From an uncultured Pseudomonadota bacterium (GTDB taxonomy: Bacteria > Myxococcota_A > UBA796 > SXON01), in the NCBI GenBank assembly GCA_903891165.1, contig CAITDR010000438.1, forward strand, positions 1 to 46,597: a DNA stretch of 46,597 bases, in the 5' to 3' direction. The position numbers were made by a program, and so were the translations under genes. This document shows, in pieces, positions 26,064 through 35,137 of the stretch. The first letter of the stretch is position 1. Each line of letters opens with the position of its first letter. The notes under the pieces were generated by a model. That model ran no database searches and was not told where the DNA came from. It saw only the letters and a list, made by a program, of their open reading frames with translations.

Positions 26064-26106
26064 TGCCACCTCCTGGGAGTCCTTCTTGTCCACCTCTACC
26101 GAGAGC

Positions 26107-26817
26107 ATGAAATCGCTGCGGCAGAGCTTCATCGCGGGCCTGCTGGCCTTGCTGCCCCTGTATATCACCGGGCGTATCCTGCTGTTTCTCTTTGAGATGG
26201 TTGATGGACCCCTGGGCAACCGGCTCAACGATCTGATCAAGACAACCCTTGGAGTATCCGTCCATATTCCCGGACTCGGCCTGATCGGCACATTCCTGTT
26301 GGTGGTGGCGATGGGCTGGCTGATGCGGATGGTGGTCTTCCAGCGGGCCATGTCCTGGCTGGACGAGGCCATCGGCCGGCTCCCCCTGGTGCGATCGCTG
26401 TACTCGGCCAGCCGGCAGATCGTCGTCCCCTTTACCGACCAGTCCAAGCTGCCTTTTTCGCAAGTCGTGCTTGTGGAATATCCGATGAAGGGGCGGTGGA
26501 CACTCGGTCTGGTCGCCAAGGCAAAAGTGACCGAAGATCCCAACGATCCACGAATGGTGGTCTTCTTCCCCTCCAACCACCTGCACCTGGGCTACCCGGT
26601 GATTCTGTCCCGAGAAGAGGTGCAGGAGATCGACATGTCCGTGGAAGAAGCCGTAAAATTCTTCGTCAGCTGCGGAGTGGTCGGTGACGAGCGGCTGCTA
26701 CAGCAGGGCGGCCAGCCGCTGTCCTGGGCGAAGATGGCGCAGCTGGCGCAGATAGACTCAGTCGAAAGGCCCCACCACACGGCCATCCGCGAGCAGAGCA
26801 CTCAGCCTTCCGCGTAG
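26107..26817 (+). CDS. DUF502 family membrane protein
   Basis: A 236-residue protein. Two membrane helices (FIAGLLALLPLYITGRILLFL, and LGLIGTFLLVVAMGWLM) are followed by the family motif GRLPLVRSLYSASRQIV and the soluble beta-rich part (VVLVEYPMKGRWTLGLV, MVVFFPSNHLHLGYPVIL, SVEEAVKFFVSCGVV). The pattern is diagnostic of DUF502, whose function is not established. The last 60 bases overlap the 3' end of the convergent minus-strand hydrolase gene. The start at ATG 26107 follows GAGAG. Confidence 0.9.
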   Translation: MKSLRQSFIAGLLALLPLYITGRILLFLFEMVDGPLGNRLNDLIKTTLGVSVHIPGLGLIGTFLLVVAMGWLMRMVVFQRAMSWLDEAIGRLPLVRSLYSASRQIVVPFTDQSKLPFSQVVLVEYPMKGRWTLGLVAKAKVTEDPNDPRMVVFFPSNHLHLGYPVILSREEVQEIDMSVEEAVKFFVSCGVVGDERLLQQGGQPLSWAKMAQLAQIDSVERPHHTAIREQSTQPSA

Positions 26818-27603
26818 ATTTTTGGGCAGGAGGCGTCGTAAGGTATCGACGATCTTCCCCTCGCCATAGCGCATCGAAAAGTGGGTGAGGAGGATGTGCT
26901 GGTTCTCAAAAAGGTCGGCGCGCTCAATAATATCGTGAAGGTGGACGTGGCCACGTGCTCTAGCTGAACCCGGGTTCATATCCATGTCGATGAAGGTACA
27001 CTCCAGGATCAGGAGCTTGGCCTGGCGGACATCGGCGTGAAGCTCGACCACGTCGATGGTGGCGTCGCCGGAGAAGGCCACCTCGATCTCGTGACGTTCT
27101 TCCTGAATTTCAACGCCCTCCATCCGAAGACGACGTAGCTCCTGATCCGGGAGCCCTACAAATTCAGAGCGGAGCTTCTTTTTCCGGGCATGGACCGCAT
27201 AGCCCTGGCAAAAGATGCGGTGAGGAGAGCGAAAAGGGTGGACGGTGCGATTTTTGCCAAGAACAAGCTGATCTCCCGGACCACAGGCCACAAACACACA
27301 GGGGATGTCCGAACGATCCAGGCGACGGTAGGTGGCCAGCAAGAGCTCCAGATCGGCGAGGTTGTCGCGGGGCACAAAATAGGTGGGCGGCGGCCTGCCC
27401 AAAAGATCGCGGAGGGAAGCGTGGTAAGCCAGACCAGAGGCATGGTCCATATGGGTGTGGGTAAGGAAGATGCGGGAGCGGTTTTCGGCCCCACGGGGGC
27501 AGCGGCCGATGTCGAAGGCCAGATCCAGAGGAGGAAGCTGGATACAGGTCTCGATCCCGCCAATGCTGGTGGCTTCCAGGTCGATGTCGGCAAGTCGTGG
27601 CAT
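26758..27603 (-). CDS. RNase Z-like metallo-beta-lactamase fold hydrolase
   Basis: A 281-residue MBL-fold protein. The metal motif is THTHMDHASG (H-x-H-x-D-H), then AFSGDATIDVVEL (His-Asp metal site region) and ILLTHFSMRYGEGKI, the arrangement of RNase Z and related hydrolases. There is no flexible exosite arm recognisable, so it may not act on tRNA. ATG 27603 is chosen; an alternative ATG at 27690 would add 29 basic residues and nearly abut the divergent HtrA gene. Its 3' end overlaps DUF502 by 60 bp on the opposite strand. Confidence 0.87.
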   Translation of the reverse strand: MPRLADIDLEATSIGGIETCIQLPPLDLAFDIGRCPRGAENRSRIFLTHTHMDHASGLAYHASLRDLLGRPPPTYFVPRDNLADLELLLATYRRLDRSDIPCVFVACGPGDQLVLGKNRTVHPFRSPHRIFCQGYAVHARKKKLRSEFVGLPDQELRRLRMEGVEIQEERHEIEVAFSGDATIDVVELHADVRQAKLLILECTFIDMDMNPGSARARGHVHLHDIIERADLFENQHILLTHFSMRYGEGKIVDTLRRLLPKNLRGRLSALLADGRVVGPFD

Positions 27604-27696
27604 CCGACCGACATAACGTGACTTTGGAGAGCGCAGGATGCGCTTAAGGATCGAGGCGAGGGTCCTGCTGACCTTGCCGAAACGACCCATGAATGG

Positions 27697-28749
27697 ATGG
27701 ACATCATGCAGAACGTGAAATTTCTCCTTCTTCCTCTGCTTCTGTTGGGCTGCTCCGTCAACGCGAACCAGCCGGTACCGGCGATGCCGCCCGCCAACTT
27801 CAACCCGATGGCCAGTCTGGCGCCGTTGGCCGAGGCCGTAGAGCCCGCAGTGGTCAACGTGTACGTGACGACGGTGCAGGAAAACGACCTGCCGCCCCGG
27901 TGGCAGATGTTGTTGGGCGTGCCCGGGCAAAGGGAAGTGAAAGGACAGGGCTCCGGTTTTGTCATCTCCGCCGATGGATTTATCCTGACCAACAACCACG
28001 TGGCCGAGAATGCCACCGACATCAAAGTGAAATTCTCGGGGGGAGAAGAGTACAAAGCGAAGGTGGTAGGCACCGATCCCTCCTCCGACGTGGCGCTGCT
28101 GAAGATCGACGCCGGAAAAACGCTGCCCTTCCTGCAATTGGGCAACTCGGAAGCCGCAAAGGTGGGCGACTGGGTGGTCGCCGTCGGCAACCCGCTGGGC
28201 CTGGGGCACACCATCACCGCCGGGATCATCTCCGGGAAAGAAAGGAACATCTCCGATCAGCTCTTCGAAGAATTCCTCCAGACCGATGCCAGCATCAACC
28301 CCGGCAACTCGGGTGGCCCGCTGATCACGCTGGACGGAAAAGTGGTGGGCATGAACACCGCCATCGTGAGCGGAGCAAACACCGTAGGCTTTGCGATTCC
28401 CGCCAGCTATTTGAACAACATCGTCGAGCAGCTTCGGGATCACGGGAAGGTGGCGAGGGGCTACCTGGGCGTGAACATGAGCAGCCTGTCGGAGGAGGGC
28501 AAAAAACTGTTAGGCGTCAACGGTGGAGCGGTACTGATGACCGTCGCCCCCGACGGCCCAGCCGCAAAAGGGGGCTTGAAAGAGGGGGATGTGGTACTGC
28601 GCATCGACGGAGCCGCCATCGAGGACCAGAGGGACCTGCTGCGTGCCGTCGCCGGAAAGACGCCTGGAACCAAGGTAACCGTAGAGCTGATGCGGCAGGG
28701 CAAGCCGTCCACGGTGGTCGTGTCCCTCGGAGAGCGGCCGGTACAATAA
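27697..28749 (+). CDS. HtrA/DegP-type serine protease lipoprotein with one PDZ domain
   Basis: A 350-residue protein. An N-terminal lipobox (LLLGC) places it in the envelope. The trypsin-like catalytic triad is visible: His near 99 in TNNHVAENA, Asp near 130 in SSDVALLKI, Ser near 204 in NPGNSGGPL. A single C-terminal PDZ domain follows (GYLGVNMSSLSEEGKKLL, DGPAAKGGLKEGDVVLRIDG). Such proteases handle misfolded envelope proteins. The start may be ATG 27697 or ATG 27706. Divergent from the MBL hydrolase; no stress promoter could be confirmed. Confidence 0.95.
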   Translation: MDIMQNVKFLLLPLLLLGCSVNANQPVPAMPPANFNPMASLAPLAEAVEPAVVNVYVTTVQENDLPPRWQMLLGVPGQREVKGQGSGFVISADGFILTNNHVAENATDIKVKFSGGEEYKAKVVGTDPSSDVALLKIDAGKTLPFLQLGNSEAAKVGDWVVAVGNPLGLGHTITAGIISGKERNISDQLFEEFLQTDASINPGNSGGPLITLDGKVVGMNTAIVSGANTVGFAIPASYLNNIVEQLRDHGKVARGYLGVNMSSLSEEGKKLLGVNGGAVLMTVAPDGPAAKGGLKEGDVVLRIDGAAIEDQRDLLRAVAGKTPGTKVTVELMRQGKPSTVVVSLGERPVQ

Positions 28750-28907
28750 TAGACGCGCAACATAATGCTGAATGAAGATTGGCAAGCAAATAATACGGAA
28801 GTGGCGTTCTTTCAGAAGGAGCGACCCAGAGCCGAAGACTCCTGCCGGAGCGAGGCCACCAACATTGCCCATCCGGGCGCGGACTTCAGCCCCGCTCGGT
28901 GCCCACT

Positions 28908-28970
28908 GGCGCCTGCGGCGCTTTGGCCGCACGCGCCTTGCACGATCTGGACGATCCTCCTCTTATTTTC
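28908..28970 (+). repeat. Dispersed structured repeat, copy 4 (lacks palindrome end)
   Basis: Hairpin I (28908-28937) is identical to copy 3. The middle segment (TTGCACGATCTGGACGATCCTCCTCTTATT) is recognisable but more like copy 1. The terminal CTGAATGA palindrome is absent at the expected place; a single half-site CTGAATGA lies at 28768-28775, 19 nt after the HtrA stop. The element sits in the convergent gap between HtrA (stop 28749) and the flagellin-like gene (stop 29004), like copy 3. The rest of this 254-bp gap shows no gene. Confidence 0.78.
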
Positions 28971-29003
28971 CCCCCTTTCTCCTGCTTCTCTTCTTCCTGA
29001 GCG

Positions 29004-31337
29004 CTATTTCAACGACAGGATGGTCTCCATCACCGTCCGGGAGATCCGACCCGTGGCCGCGAGCATGGATACCACCGCGTTTCGACCGGTCAGGTGCTGG
29101 TTCAGCTCGGCGACGACGGCGGCAATGTCTGCGTCCCGAAGCCGGGAAAGGGCGGCATGTAGGGACTCTCCTCCCTGCTCCAGGTTGGCCAGTGCATGGT
29201 CCAGCCTTCGGCTGTAGCTTCCCACCCGCGTCCGCTGCTGGGTCAGGATCTGCAAGGCACCATCCACTTCCCCCAAGGCGTCCAGGGCGTCCTGCACCGA
29301 TCGGACGTTGGAGAGCCCGCCTTCGTCGTAGCTGATCGTGGCGGTCAGGTCGGCTGCGGTGCTGACGGTGGGGTCTTTGTCCAGGATCAGACCCTCCAGG
29401 TCGCCGGTAAAGCGGATTTTCTCTGCGTCGGGGGCGATCAACACCGAGCTGCTGTCCCCGTTGCTGTGGGTGGCGGTGACCTGCAGCTCCTGGTCCGTTC
29501 CCACCGACTGGCTGCTGAGCGTGAAGCCCATCTCGGTCACGAGGTTGCTGTCGGATCCGGCCAGGATCCTCAGCTCCGAGCTGCTCCCCACCACGGTCGA
29601 GACGATGCCCAGCCGTTGGGAGGTGGAGGCACTTGCGGTCGCCCCTCCCCCGATGGCGGCTTGGATGGCGGCGGCGACCTGGCCGGCGGTCTCTCCGTCG
29701 AGGCCGTTGCTACTCTGCCCACTGCTGTAGCCCAGGGCCGCCAATACCGACCCGCTGCTACTTCCGAGGATGCTCACGGAGGTAGTGGCCCCCGTTGTCC
29801 GCGAGGCGATCCTGAGCGCGCCGCCGCTCAGGCTGGCGATACCGGTGCTTCCAAGCTGTGCATTCAGCGCGGTTACGATGCTGCTTCCCGTGTCCGAGGC
29901 CGAGACAGCGATGCTGAAGCTGCTGCCGTTCACATCGACATTCAGGCTTCCCGCGCTGCCGATACTCCCGCTCAGCGTGTTGGTGCCGGTGAGTGTGGCC
30001 GCGGTGGTGCCGTTCAGGCTGACCGACACGTTGCTCCCATTCACCACAAGGTCCAGCGTGCCCCCCACAAGGAGGTTTGTCCGGTTCTGCCGGTTTCCGT
30101 AGACCCCGTCGGCGCGCTCTTCCAGTCCCAGCTCGGCCACCAGCCCCGCGGTAGAGCCAGTGCCAAGCTGCACATCGCCGGTGGGGCCGCTGAGGTTGGA
30201 AGTGATCCGAATCGCGGTGGACACGGCCAGGACGGCAAGTCCTTGCCCGGCAATTGCCGTATTCACAGCGGCCATTACCTGGGCGGGGCTGTCTCCGGCT
30301 CCTCCCTGTACCAGCCCGGCGCTAAGCCCCAGATCGGCAAGCAGTCCGGCGCTGGAGCTGCCCAGGATCTCCAGGCTGCTGGTGCTGCCTACACTTTCGG
30401 TGACGACGCTGAGGACCCCCGATCCGTCCAGACTGGCGGTGCCTTCTCCTCCAAAAAGGCTGTTCAGGTCGCTGACCACGGTGGCCGGGCTGCTTCCGGC
30501 GGTCACGGAGAGCGTGTAGCTGTGGCCGTCGATGGTGATGTCCAGGTTTCCACCGCTCAGGCTGTTGGCGGCGGGGCTACTGCCGCTGAGGGTGGCGGCG
30601 CTGGCGCCGTTGAGGGAGATGGAGGTGGCACCGCCGTTGATGCCCAACAACAGGGTGCCGCCATGCTCCACTTCGTCCTGCAGCACGGTGGCCGCCGCGA
30701 TGCGTGCAGCGGTGGCGGCTACCGCGCTGGCGCTGACGGTGATGGTGCCGGTATCGGTGGCGAGGCTGGGGGCGCTTACGCCGGTGATCCCGGCCCCGGC
30801 CGTGCTGAGGGTGGCGGTGGCCCTCCCCAGACCCAGGGCGAGGTTGTCCATGGATCCCAGCTCGCAGTCCAGGAAACTGGTGCCGTTCTGGTCCAGCAGG
30901 ACGCTGAGCGGGCCGACGCCGGCCGAGGACCAGGTTCCGTCCAGCAGGGCGATGTCTCCATACTTGGTGATGCCGCTGACCCGATCGATCTCCGCGTGGA
31001 GGATCGCATACTCATCCTGAAGATAGTCACGTTCCTTCTGACTTAAAATCTCCGAGGCCGACTGCATCGCCAGCTCCCGCATACGCACGAGGATGTCGGA
31101 AAGCTCCCCCATCGCCCCCTCGGCCACTGCAAGGAGGTTGTTGGCCTCCTCCACGCCCCGTTGGGCCACAATGCTGCACCGTGCTTCGGCCTCCAACGAG
31201 AGTGAAACGCCCATTCCTGCGGCATCATCGGCGGCCCGGGCAATCCTATAGCCCGAGGACAGGTGCTCTATGTCCCGTTCGATAGTGCGACCCAGCTTGT
31301 TGCTGCCCGCAACCGTCAGAAGTTCGGCGACCCTCAC
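29004..31337 (-). CDS. Flagellin-like protein with duplicated central modules
   Basis: About 777 residues. The N-terminal D0/D1-like part has IEHLSSGYRIARAADDAAGM and NNLLAVAEGAMGELSDILVRMRELAMQSAS; the C-terminal end (VRSVQDALDALGEVDGALQILTQQRTRVGSY, then SRLRDADIAAVVAELNQHL) is flagellin C-like. Between lie about 500 Ser/Gly/Ala-rich residues containing two homologous modules of about 130 residues (roughly 30630-30240 and 30030-29640), each with SLNGxxAATLxG, LDIxIDGxSY-like strands and xxAQVxAAxxxAIxG. I place the start at GTG 31337, preceded by GGAGG; an earlier GTG at 31424 has no ribosome site. No other flagellar gene is visible, so a filament or surface-fibre role other than motility is possible. 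Confidence 0.83.
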   Translation of the reverse strand: MRVAELLTVAGSNKLGRTIERDIEHLSSGYRIARAADDAAGMGVSLSLEAEARCSIVAQRGVEEANNLLAVAEGAMGELSDILVRMRELAMQSASEILSQKERDYLQDEYAILHAEIDRVSGITKYGDIALLDGTWSSAGVGPLSVLLDQNGTSFLDCELGSMDNLALGLGRATATLSTAGAGITGVSAPSLATDTGTITVSASAVAATAARIAAATVLQDEVEHGGTLLLGINGGATSISLNGASAATLSGSSPAANSLSGGNLDITIDGHSYTLSVTAGSSPATVVSDLNSLFGGEGTASLDGSGVLSVVTESVGSTSSLEILGSSSAGLLADLGLSAGLVQGGAGDSPAQVMAAVNTAIAGQGLAVLAVSTAIRITSNLSGPTGDVQLGTGSTAGLVAELGLEERADGVYGNRQNRTNLLVGGTLDLVVNGSNVSVSLNGTTAATLTGTNTLSGSIGSAGSLNVDVNGSSFSIAVSASDTGSSIVTALNAQLGSTGIASLSGGALRIASRTTGATTSVSILGSSSGSVLAALGYSSGQSSNGLDGETAGQVAAAIQAAIGGGATASASTSQRLGIVSTVVGSSSELRILAGSDSNLVTEMGFTLSSQSVGTDQELQVTATHSNGDSSSVLIAPDAEKIRFTGDLEGLILDKDPTVSTAADLTATISYDEGGLSNVRSVQDALDALGEVDGALQILTQQRTRVGSYSRRLDHALANLEQGGESLHAALSRLRDADIAAVVAELNQHLTGRNAVVSMLAATGRISRTVMETILSLK

Positions 31338-31686
31338 CTTCCTGGACCCTCCTGGGATCGGTGTCGGACCCAACAGCAGCGGCTTGAGCGTGTTCCTCAC
31401 TATGTGTCTCCGCTTGTCCGCCACAGAGCTGCATGGAGTCGCCCACCGGCCGCCTCAGACCTTCTGCTTGGAGTTTTTTCGGATGATTGGAGTGGTCCGC
31501 CCATTTGGGTGCCACCTGCCAGCCATGCCTTGACCTCGGATGAGTAGGTTATTTGAGCGCGATGAGCCGTCCAAATTTCTCTCCTCGCCTACGGTTAACC
31601 CCACAACCAGATACACTGAATCGCAACGTCTGGAGAGGATGTTCCAACCCGGCATATATTCGACAAGCATAGGAAGGAGGTGAACG
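31338..31686. other. Gap between flagellin-like and pentapeptide genes
   Basis: No gene is supported here. A TATATT hexamer at 31655-31660 could be a -10 element for the downstream gene, but no matching -35 is seen 17 bp upstream. The strong AGGAGGTGA at 31675-31683 belongs to the pentapeptide gene. Promoters for the minus-strand flagellin-like gene should also lie here, but none stands out. Confidence 0.4.
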
Positions 31687-31896
31687 ATGGAGCTGCCTAC
31701 AGACCTGACCGGCGCGGACCTCTCCAACAGGGACCTGTCCGGCAAGGACTTGACCCGGGCGAACCTGTCCAGCGCAAACCTGACCAGCGCGACCCTGACC
31801 GGCACGGATCTGCGCCCGACGAACCGGCGCGAGACTGGAAGGCACGAATGGCCTGCCGGGGGATGCTTCGTCCGGTTTATGCCCTCGGGAGCGTAG
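31687..31896 (+). CDS. Small pentapeptide-repeat protein
   Basis: A 69-residue protein with a near-perfect ribosome site (AGGAGGTGA) 3 nt before ATG. Residues 4-41 contain about seven A(D/N)LSx-type units (TDLTG ADLSN RDLSG KDLTR ANLSS ANLTS ATLTG TDL), the right-handed quadrilateral beta-helix repeat. The remaining 28 residues (after RPTNRRETG) lack repeats and look like out-of-frame or degenerate sequence, so the gene may be a truncated copy of a longer pentapeptide protein. One or two coils is less than the usual size for a stable helix. Function unknown. Confidence 0.65.
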   Translation: MELPTDLTGADLSNRDLSGKDLTRANLSSANLTSATLTGTDLRPTNRRETGRHEWPAGGCFVRFMPSGA

Positions 31897-31926
31897 GTCT
31901 GGCAGGGGTGCGGCCCTCCCGCACCC

Positions 31927-33597
31927 CTACTTCACCCGATAGCCCCCCATCTCATTGTTGAAGATCCAAGCCACCACCTCGCCGATCTCAAATTCAGTCG
32001 AGACATAGCTGTGGATCGACGCGGCGGCCGAGCCCTCTTCGCGCAGGTCGGCGCGCGCGCGCAACATCTTGCGGAAGCGCTCCTGCCACAGCCGCATGTT
32101 GGCAGGGCGCAGGTCGATCCAGCCTTTTTTGGCCCAGCGGTCCACGGAGCCGGTGTCGCCCAGAGATACGGAGTGGCTGTGCCCCTCCAGCTCGGGTACG
32201 TTGATACGAGGGCCGCGCAGCAGCTTTTTGCCGTCGGGCAGCAGGATGGGAATGCCGATAGAAGGGGCAGTTTTCTGGACACCGCTGCTTTCGAGCACGG
32301 CCACACAGCGGCTGGAGAGCTCCGCGGGGTCCTCCACCGCCACCACCCCGTCCAGCGACTTGCAGCTCTGTCGCAATAGCTCAGATTCAAAGAGCAATTT
32401 GGACAACTCGGGCGGTCCCAGGCGGCCCAGTGCGACGGACTGGATGCCGCTGGTCTTTTCGGCGGAAACCAAGTCGGAAAGGGCCACATTCCGCACCAAG
32501 CCGGCTTTGTAGCTGGGATCCATCACCGCCCCGTCGAGTGCGGAGATGGTGTCCTGCCCGGTGTTGGCCCCCCGGATCTCCAACACCACGGTGCGGGCGA
32601 TCTCCTCCGGGGTCACATATTCCATCTGTCCCAGCGCAGTGATGGCCGCAAATTCACCACGGGTAAACACGCCATTTTCGCCCGTGTCTACCACGGGCAC
32701 CCGTAGCCGACCGGCACGGGTATAGGCGGCATCTTCTTCGCGCAGGTTCAGACTTCCGCCCTCTACCCCTACCTCTTTGGGCTGGTAGAGATCGGAGCTG
32801 TTGTGTTTGTCCTTCGCCTCCATCACCTGCACGGCACGGTAGCCGATCATCGCGGCGGGCTTCACCTCTTTGACGATGGGCGCGTGCGGGGTGCGCGCCA
32901 AAAGGAAGAGCAGGCCGGTATGCCCAAAAGCCGCTTCCGTCTTGGCCAAGAGCTTGTGGGAGGGCTTGTCCTCGGAGTGAGTGTAGGGGATGTTCATCCC
33001 CATTCCGCCGGTGCCGGTGGTGCCGACCTTGATGTAGACGGAGGTGCCGTATTCCGAGGTGGCCTGGTGCAGGAAGCGCACATGCCGAATCAACTGCGGA
33101 ACGGACTGCGACAACAAAAAGGTTTCGAGGTCGTTGACCCCCTTGGGATCAAAAGTGTCGCCCTTGATCCAGCCGCGTACTTTGGCGGCTCCGTCAAAAA
33201 CGTCCTGGTAGGAGAAGCCGGTGGCGGTGTTCACGCAGTCCACCACCACTTCCGGCCGGTGGGTGCGCACGAGGTGCACAAGGTGGTTGCCCCGATAGGC
33301 CGCTTCGTAGTCGTCGTAGACCGCGTGCAGCAGCTTCTGCCGGGTCACCCCATCGCTCAAAATCTGCGCCCTTGGTTGTGTTGCCAAGTCCTTGGGTACA
33401 AAAAGGTTGCCCCAGGCGGGTACAAAGGCCACCGTATCGCCGAACTCCCGCTCCAGTTTTGCACAGGCGGTCGTGGCCTCCTGCTCCAGCAGCGACGCCA
33501 CCACAATTCGCCGGGGCGAAAGCTGAAGAACAATCTGTCGGCACACCTGAAAGCCGACCAGGCCAGCGCCACCGAGAATCAGGAAGTCGTGGTACAT
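31927..33597 (-). CDS. NAD(P)-binding Rossmann oxidoreductase-like protein
   Basis: A 556-residue protein. The N-terminus (YHDFLILGGAGLVGFQVCRQI) is a Rossmann dinucleotide motif with GGAGLVG at 9-15, typical of epimerase/dehydratase-like short-chain dehydrogenases. Residues that follow (EVVVDCVNTATGFSYQDVFDG, YIKVGTTGTGGMGMNIPYTHSED) fit a sugar-nucleotide or saccharopine-type fold, but the protein is much longer than standard epimerases and the usual YxxxK is not obvious. Its C-terminal 250 residues have no recognised motif. ATG 33597 is chosen because upstream codons are Pro-rich. It may be the last gene of the minus-strand run beginning at 38122. Confidence 0.72.
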   Translation of the reverse strand: MYHDFLILGGAGLVGFQVCRQIVLQLSPRRIVVASLLEQEATTACAKLEREFGDTVAFVPAWGNLFVPKDLATQPRAQILSDGVTRQKLLHAVYDDYEAAYRGNHLVHLVRTHRPEVVVDCVNTATGFSYQDVFDGAAKVRGWIKGDTFDPKGVNDLETFLLSQSVPQLIRHVRFLHQATSEYGTSVYIKVGTTGTGGMGMNIPYTHSEDKPSHKLLAKTEAAFGHTGLLFLLARTPHAPIVKEVKPAAMIGYRAVQVMEAKDKHNSSDLYQPKEVGVEGGSLNLREEDAAYTRAGRLRVPVVDTGENGVFTRGEFAAITALGQMEYVTPEEIARTVVLEIRGANTGQDTISALDGAVMDPSYKAGLVRNVALSDLVSAEKTSGIQSVALGRLGPPELSKLLFESELLRQSCKSLDGVVAVEDPAELSSRCVAVLESSGVQKTAPSIGIPILLPDGKKLLRGPRINVPELEGHSHSVSLGDTGSVDRWAKKGWIDLRPANMRLWQERFRKMLRARADLREEGSAAASIHSYVSTEFEIGEVVAWIFNNEMGGYRVK

Positions 33598-33676
33598 GCA
33601 GAGCCCTCGCAAGGGCGGCAGTCTAACGGGAATCGGGGGCAAGGGACAGGGGGGAGGAGGAGGCGGCGCTCTGGCA

Positions 33677-35137
33677 TCAGGGGCGCCACCATGCGGCCCC
33701 GTCGGGGGTCTCTACCGTGGGCGGGCCCCACCGTTCTTCGGACTCCCTCCGAAAGGGGCTCTCCGCAGCTCCCAGGGCAACAACCACCGTTCCGGCGGGC
33801 AATTTGCGCGGCGCCGGACCCGGTCGGTCGGGATCGTGCAAGAGTTGCCTTCCGTGGGCCCGCTGGTCAAAAAACAGCTTCTGCGGGTGAATCCCCGGTC
33901 CTGCGGCCCCCAGCACCACCACCGGCCCGGCGGGAAGGTCCGCCAACCTGGAATAAATTTCCGGGCTGCGGACAGGCGTGCCGGGCAGCGGCACCACCGC
34001 CGGAGAAAGCAGCAGATACTCGGCAAAAAGCAGGGGCGGCACCCACCGATAGAGGCCCGGTCGGCCGAGCCGCACCAGTCCCTTTGCCGCCGTCAGCGCC
34101 AACAGGCTGTGCCCCAGGATCAGCAGCCTTCCGCCATGGTGCCACCGATCCCCCATCGGGAGAATTTTTAAAAGCTTCCAGAAAGGGTTTTTGACATTCA
34201 GCGGGTGACCCATCCATGAAAGGTCCTCCCCGGCCCCGATGCCCACACAGGTCAGGAGCCCCAAGCCCAGGGGTTGTGCACCTGCAGCTAAAGTGAGGAA
34301 TAAGGCGCCATAGCCCAGGTAGGTGGGGTGTTGCCGGATCATGGCCTCCTCTCCCTCCACCTCTGCGGCCTGCTTCCCCGGCGCCCCATAGGAGGCCAGA
34401 TCACTGCCCTTCCACGGATTCAGCCTCCAAAGCGGCTCTTCCCGCACCATATGCTGCCCGAAGTCGGGCTGATCCGTCGTCAGGCGATCCCGGAAGGGCA
34501 GCGCAAACAGCCCCACCAAGCCCAGTGCCAAGAGCGCGCCCAAAAACCACCGCCCCCACTGCCCCCTCGCCTTCCACAGCCCGATCCCCAGGGCCATCGG
34601 CGCGGCCATCCATACCAGATAGAGCCCACAACCTGCCGAAAGACCCAACCAAAGCCCCCCACGTAGCGGACGTTTTTCGAAAAGATCCCCCAGCCCCCAC
34701 AGGGCCAGTCCCCACGAAAAATCCTCGGTCAACCCACTGATCACCGAACCCAGGAGCGACGGCATCACCAGCCCCATGGCCGCACCCACCCCAAAAGTCC
34801 GGGGCTCCCCCGAAAAAAGGGCGCCCAACCTTCCCAATGCCACTCCCGCCAGCCACAGCGACAGCAGCACCCGGAGGTTCCAGGCATGTACCGTGCCCAG
34901 CACCAAGGACATCCCCGCAAAAATCCAGGTAGACAGCGGGTCAATCACCGCCCGGTGCTCCGCCCCCAAGGCCATGTCTGTGCCCAGGGGCAAGGCCGGC
35001 CAGGCCTCGGCCACCCAGCCCAGCACCCAGGCATGCCCGTACAGCTCCCCCCCGGAAGAGCCGATCAGCTCGCCGCGCGCCCATGCGGGCAGGCACAGCA
35101 GCAGGGCCCCGAGAAAAACCCAGAAACTACGGGCCAT
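33677..35137 (-). CDS. Polytopic membrane protein, GT-C-like
   Basis: A 486-residue protein with a signal-like first helix (SFWVFLGALLLCLPAWARG) and about nine hydrophobic segments. It contains HAWVLGWVAEAWPALPLG, SVISGLTEDFSWGLALWGLGDLFEKR and a soluble C-terminal part (PVRSPEIYSRLADLPAGPVVVLG). The architecture resembles the YfhO/GT-C type glycosyltransferases, but no catalytic motif is certain. It overlaps the upstream gene (35127-37049) by 11 bp, so they form one operon and may act on the same glycan. Confidence 0.65.
   Translation of the reverse strand: MARSFWVFLGALLLCLPAWARGELIGSSGGELYGHAWVLGWVAEAWPALPLGTDMALGAEHRAVIDPLSTWIFAGMSLVLGTVHAWNLRVLLSLWLAGVALGRLGALFSGEPRTFGVGAAMGLVMPSLLGSVISGLTEDFSWGLALWGLGDLFEKRPLRGGLWLGLSAGCGLYLVWMAAPMALGIGLWKARGQWGRWFLGALLALGLVGLFALPFRDRLTTDQPDFGQHMVREEPLWRLNPWKGSDLASYGAPGKQAAEVEGEEAMIRQHPTYLGYGALFLTLAAGAQPLGLGLLTCVGIGAGEDLSWMGHPLNVKNPFWKLLKILPMGDRWHHGGRLLILGHSLLALTAAKGLVRLGRPGLYRWVPPLLFAEYLLLSPAVVPLPGTPVRSPEIYSRLADLPAGPVVVLGAAGPGIHPQKLFFDQRAHGRQLLHDPDRPGPAPRKLPAGTVVVALGAAESPFRRESEERWGPPTVETPDGAAWWRP

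Noticed and set aside
29196-31046. A 616-residue plus-strand frame rich in Gly, Ala and Gln
   Set aside because: Antisense to the flagellin-like gene, which has clear homology at both ends.
29004-31337. Flagellar operon
   Set aside because: No FliD, FliS, hook or motor gene lies nearby; only one flagellin-like gene is supported.
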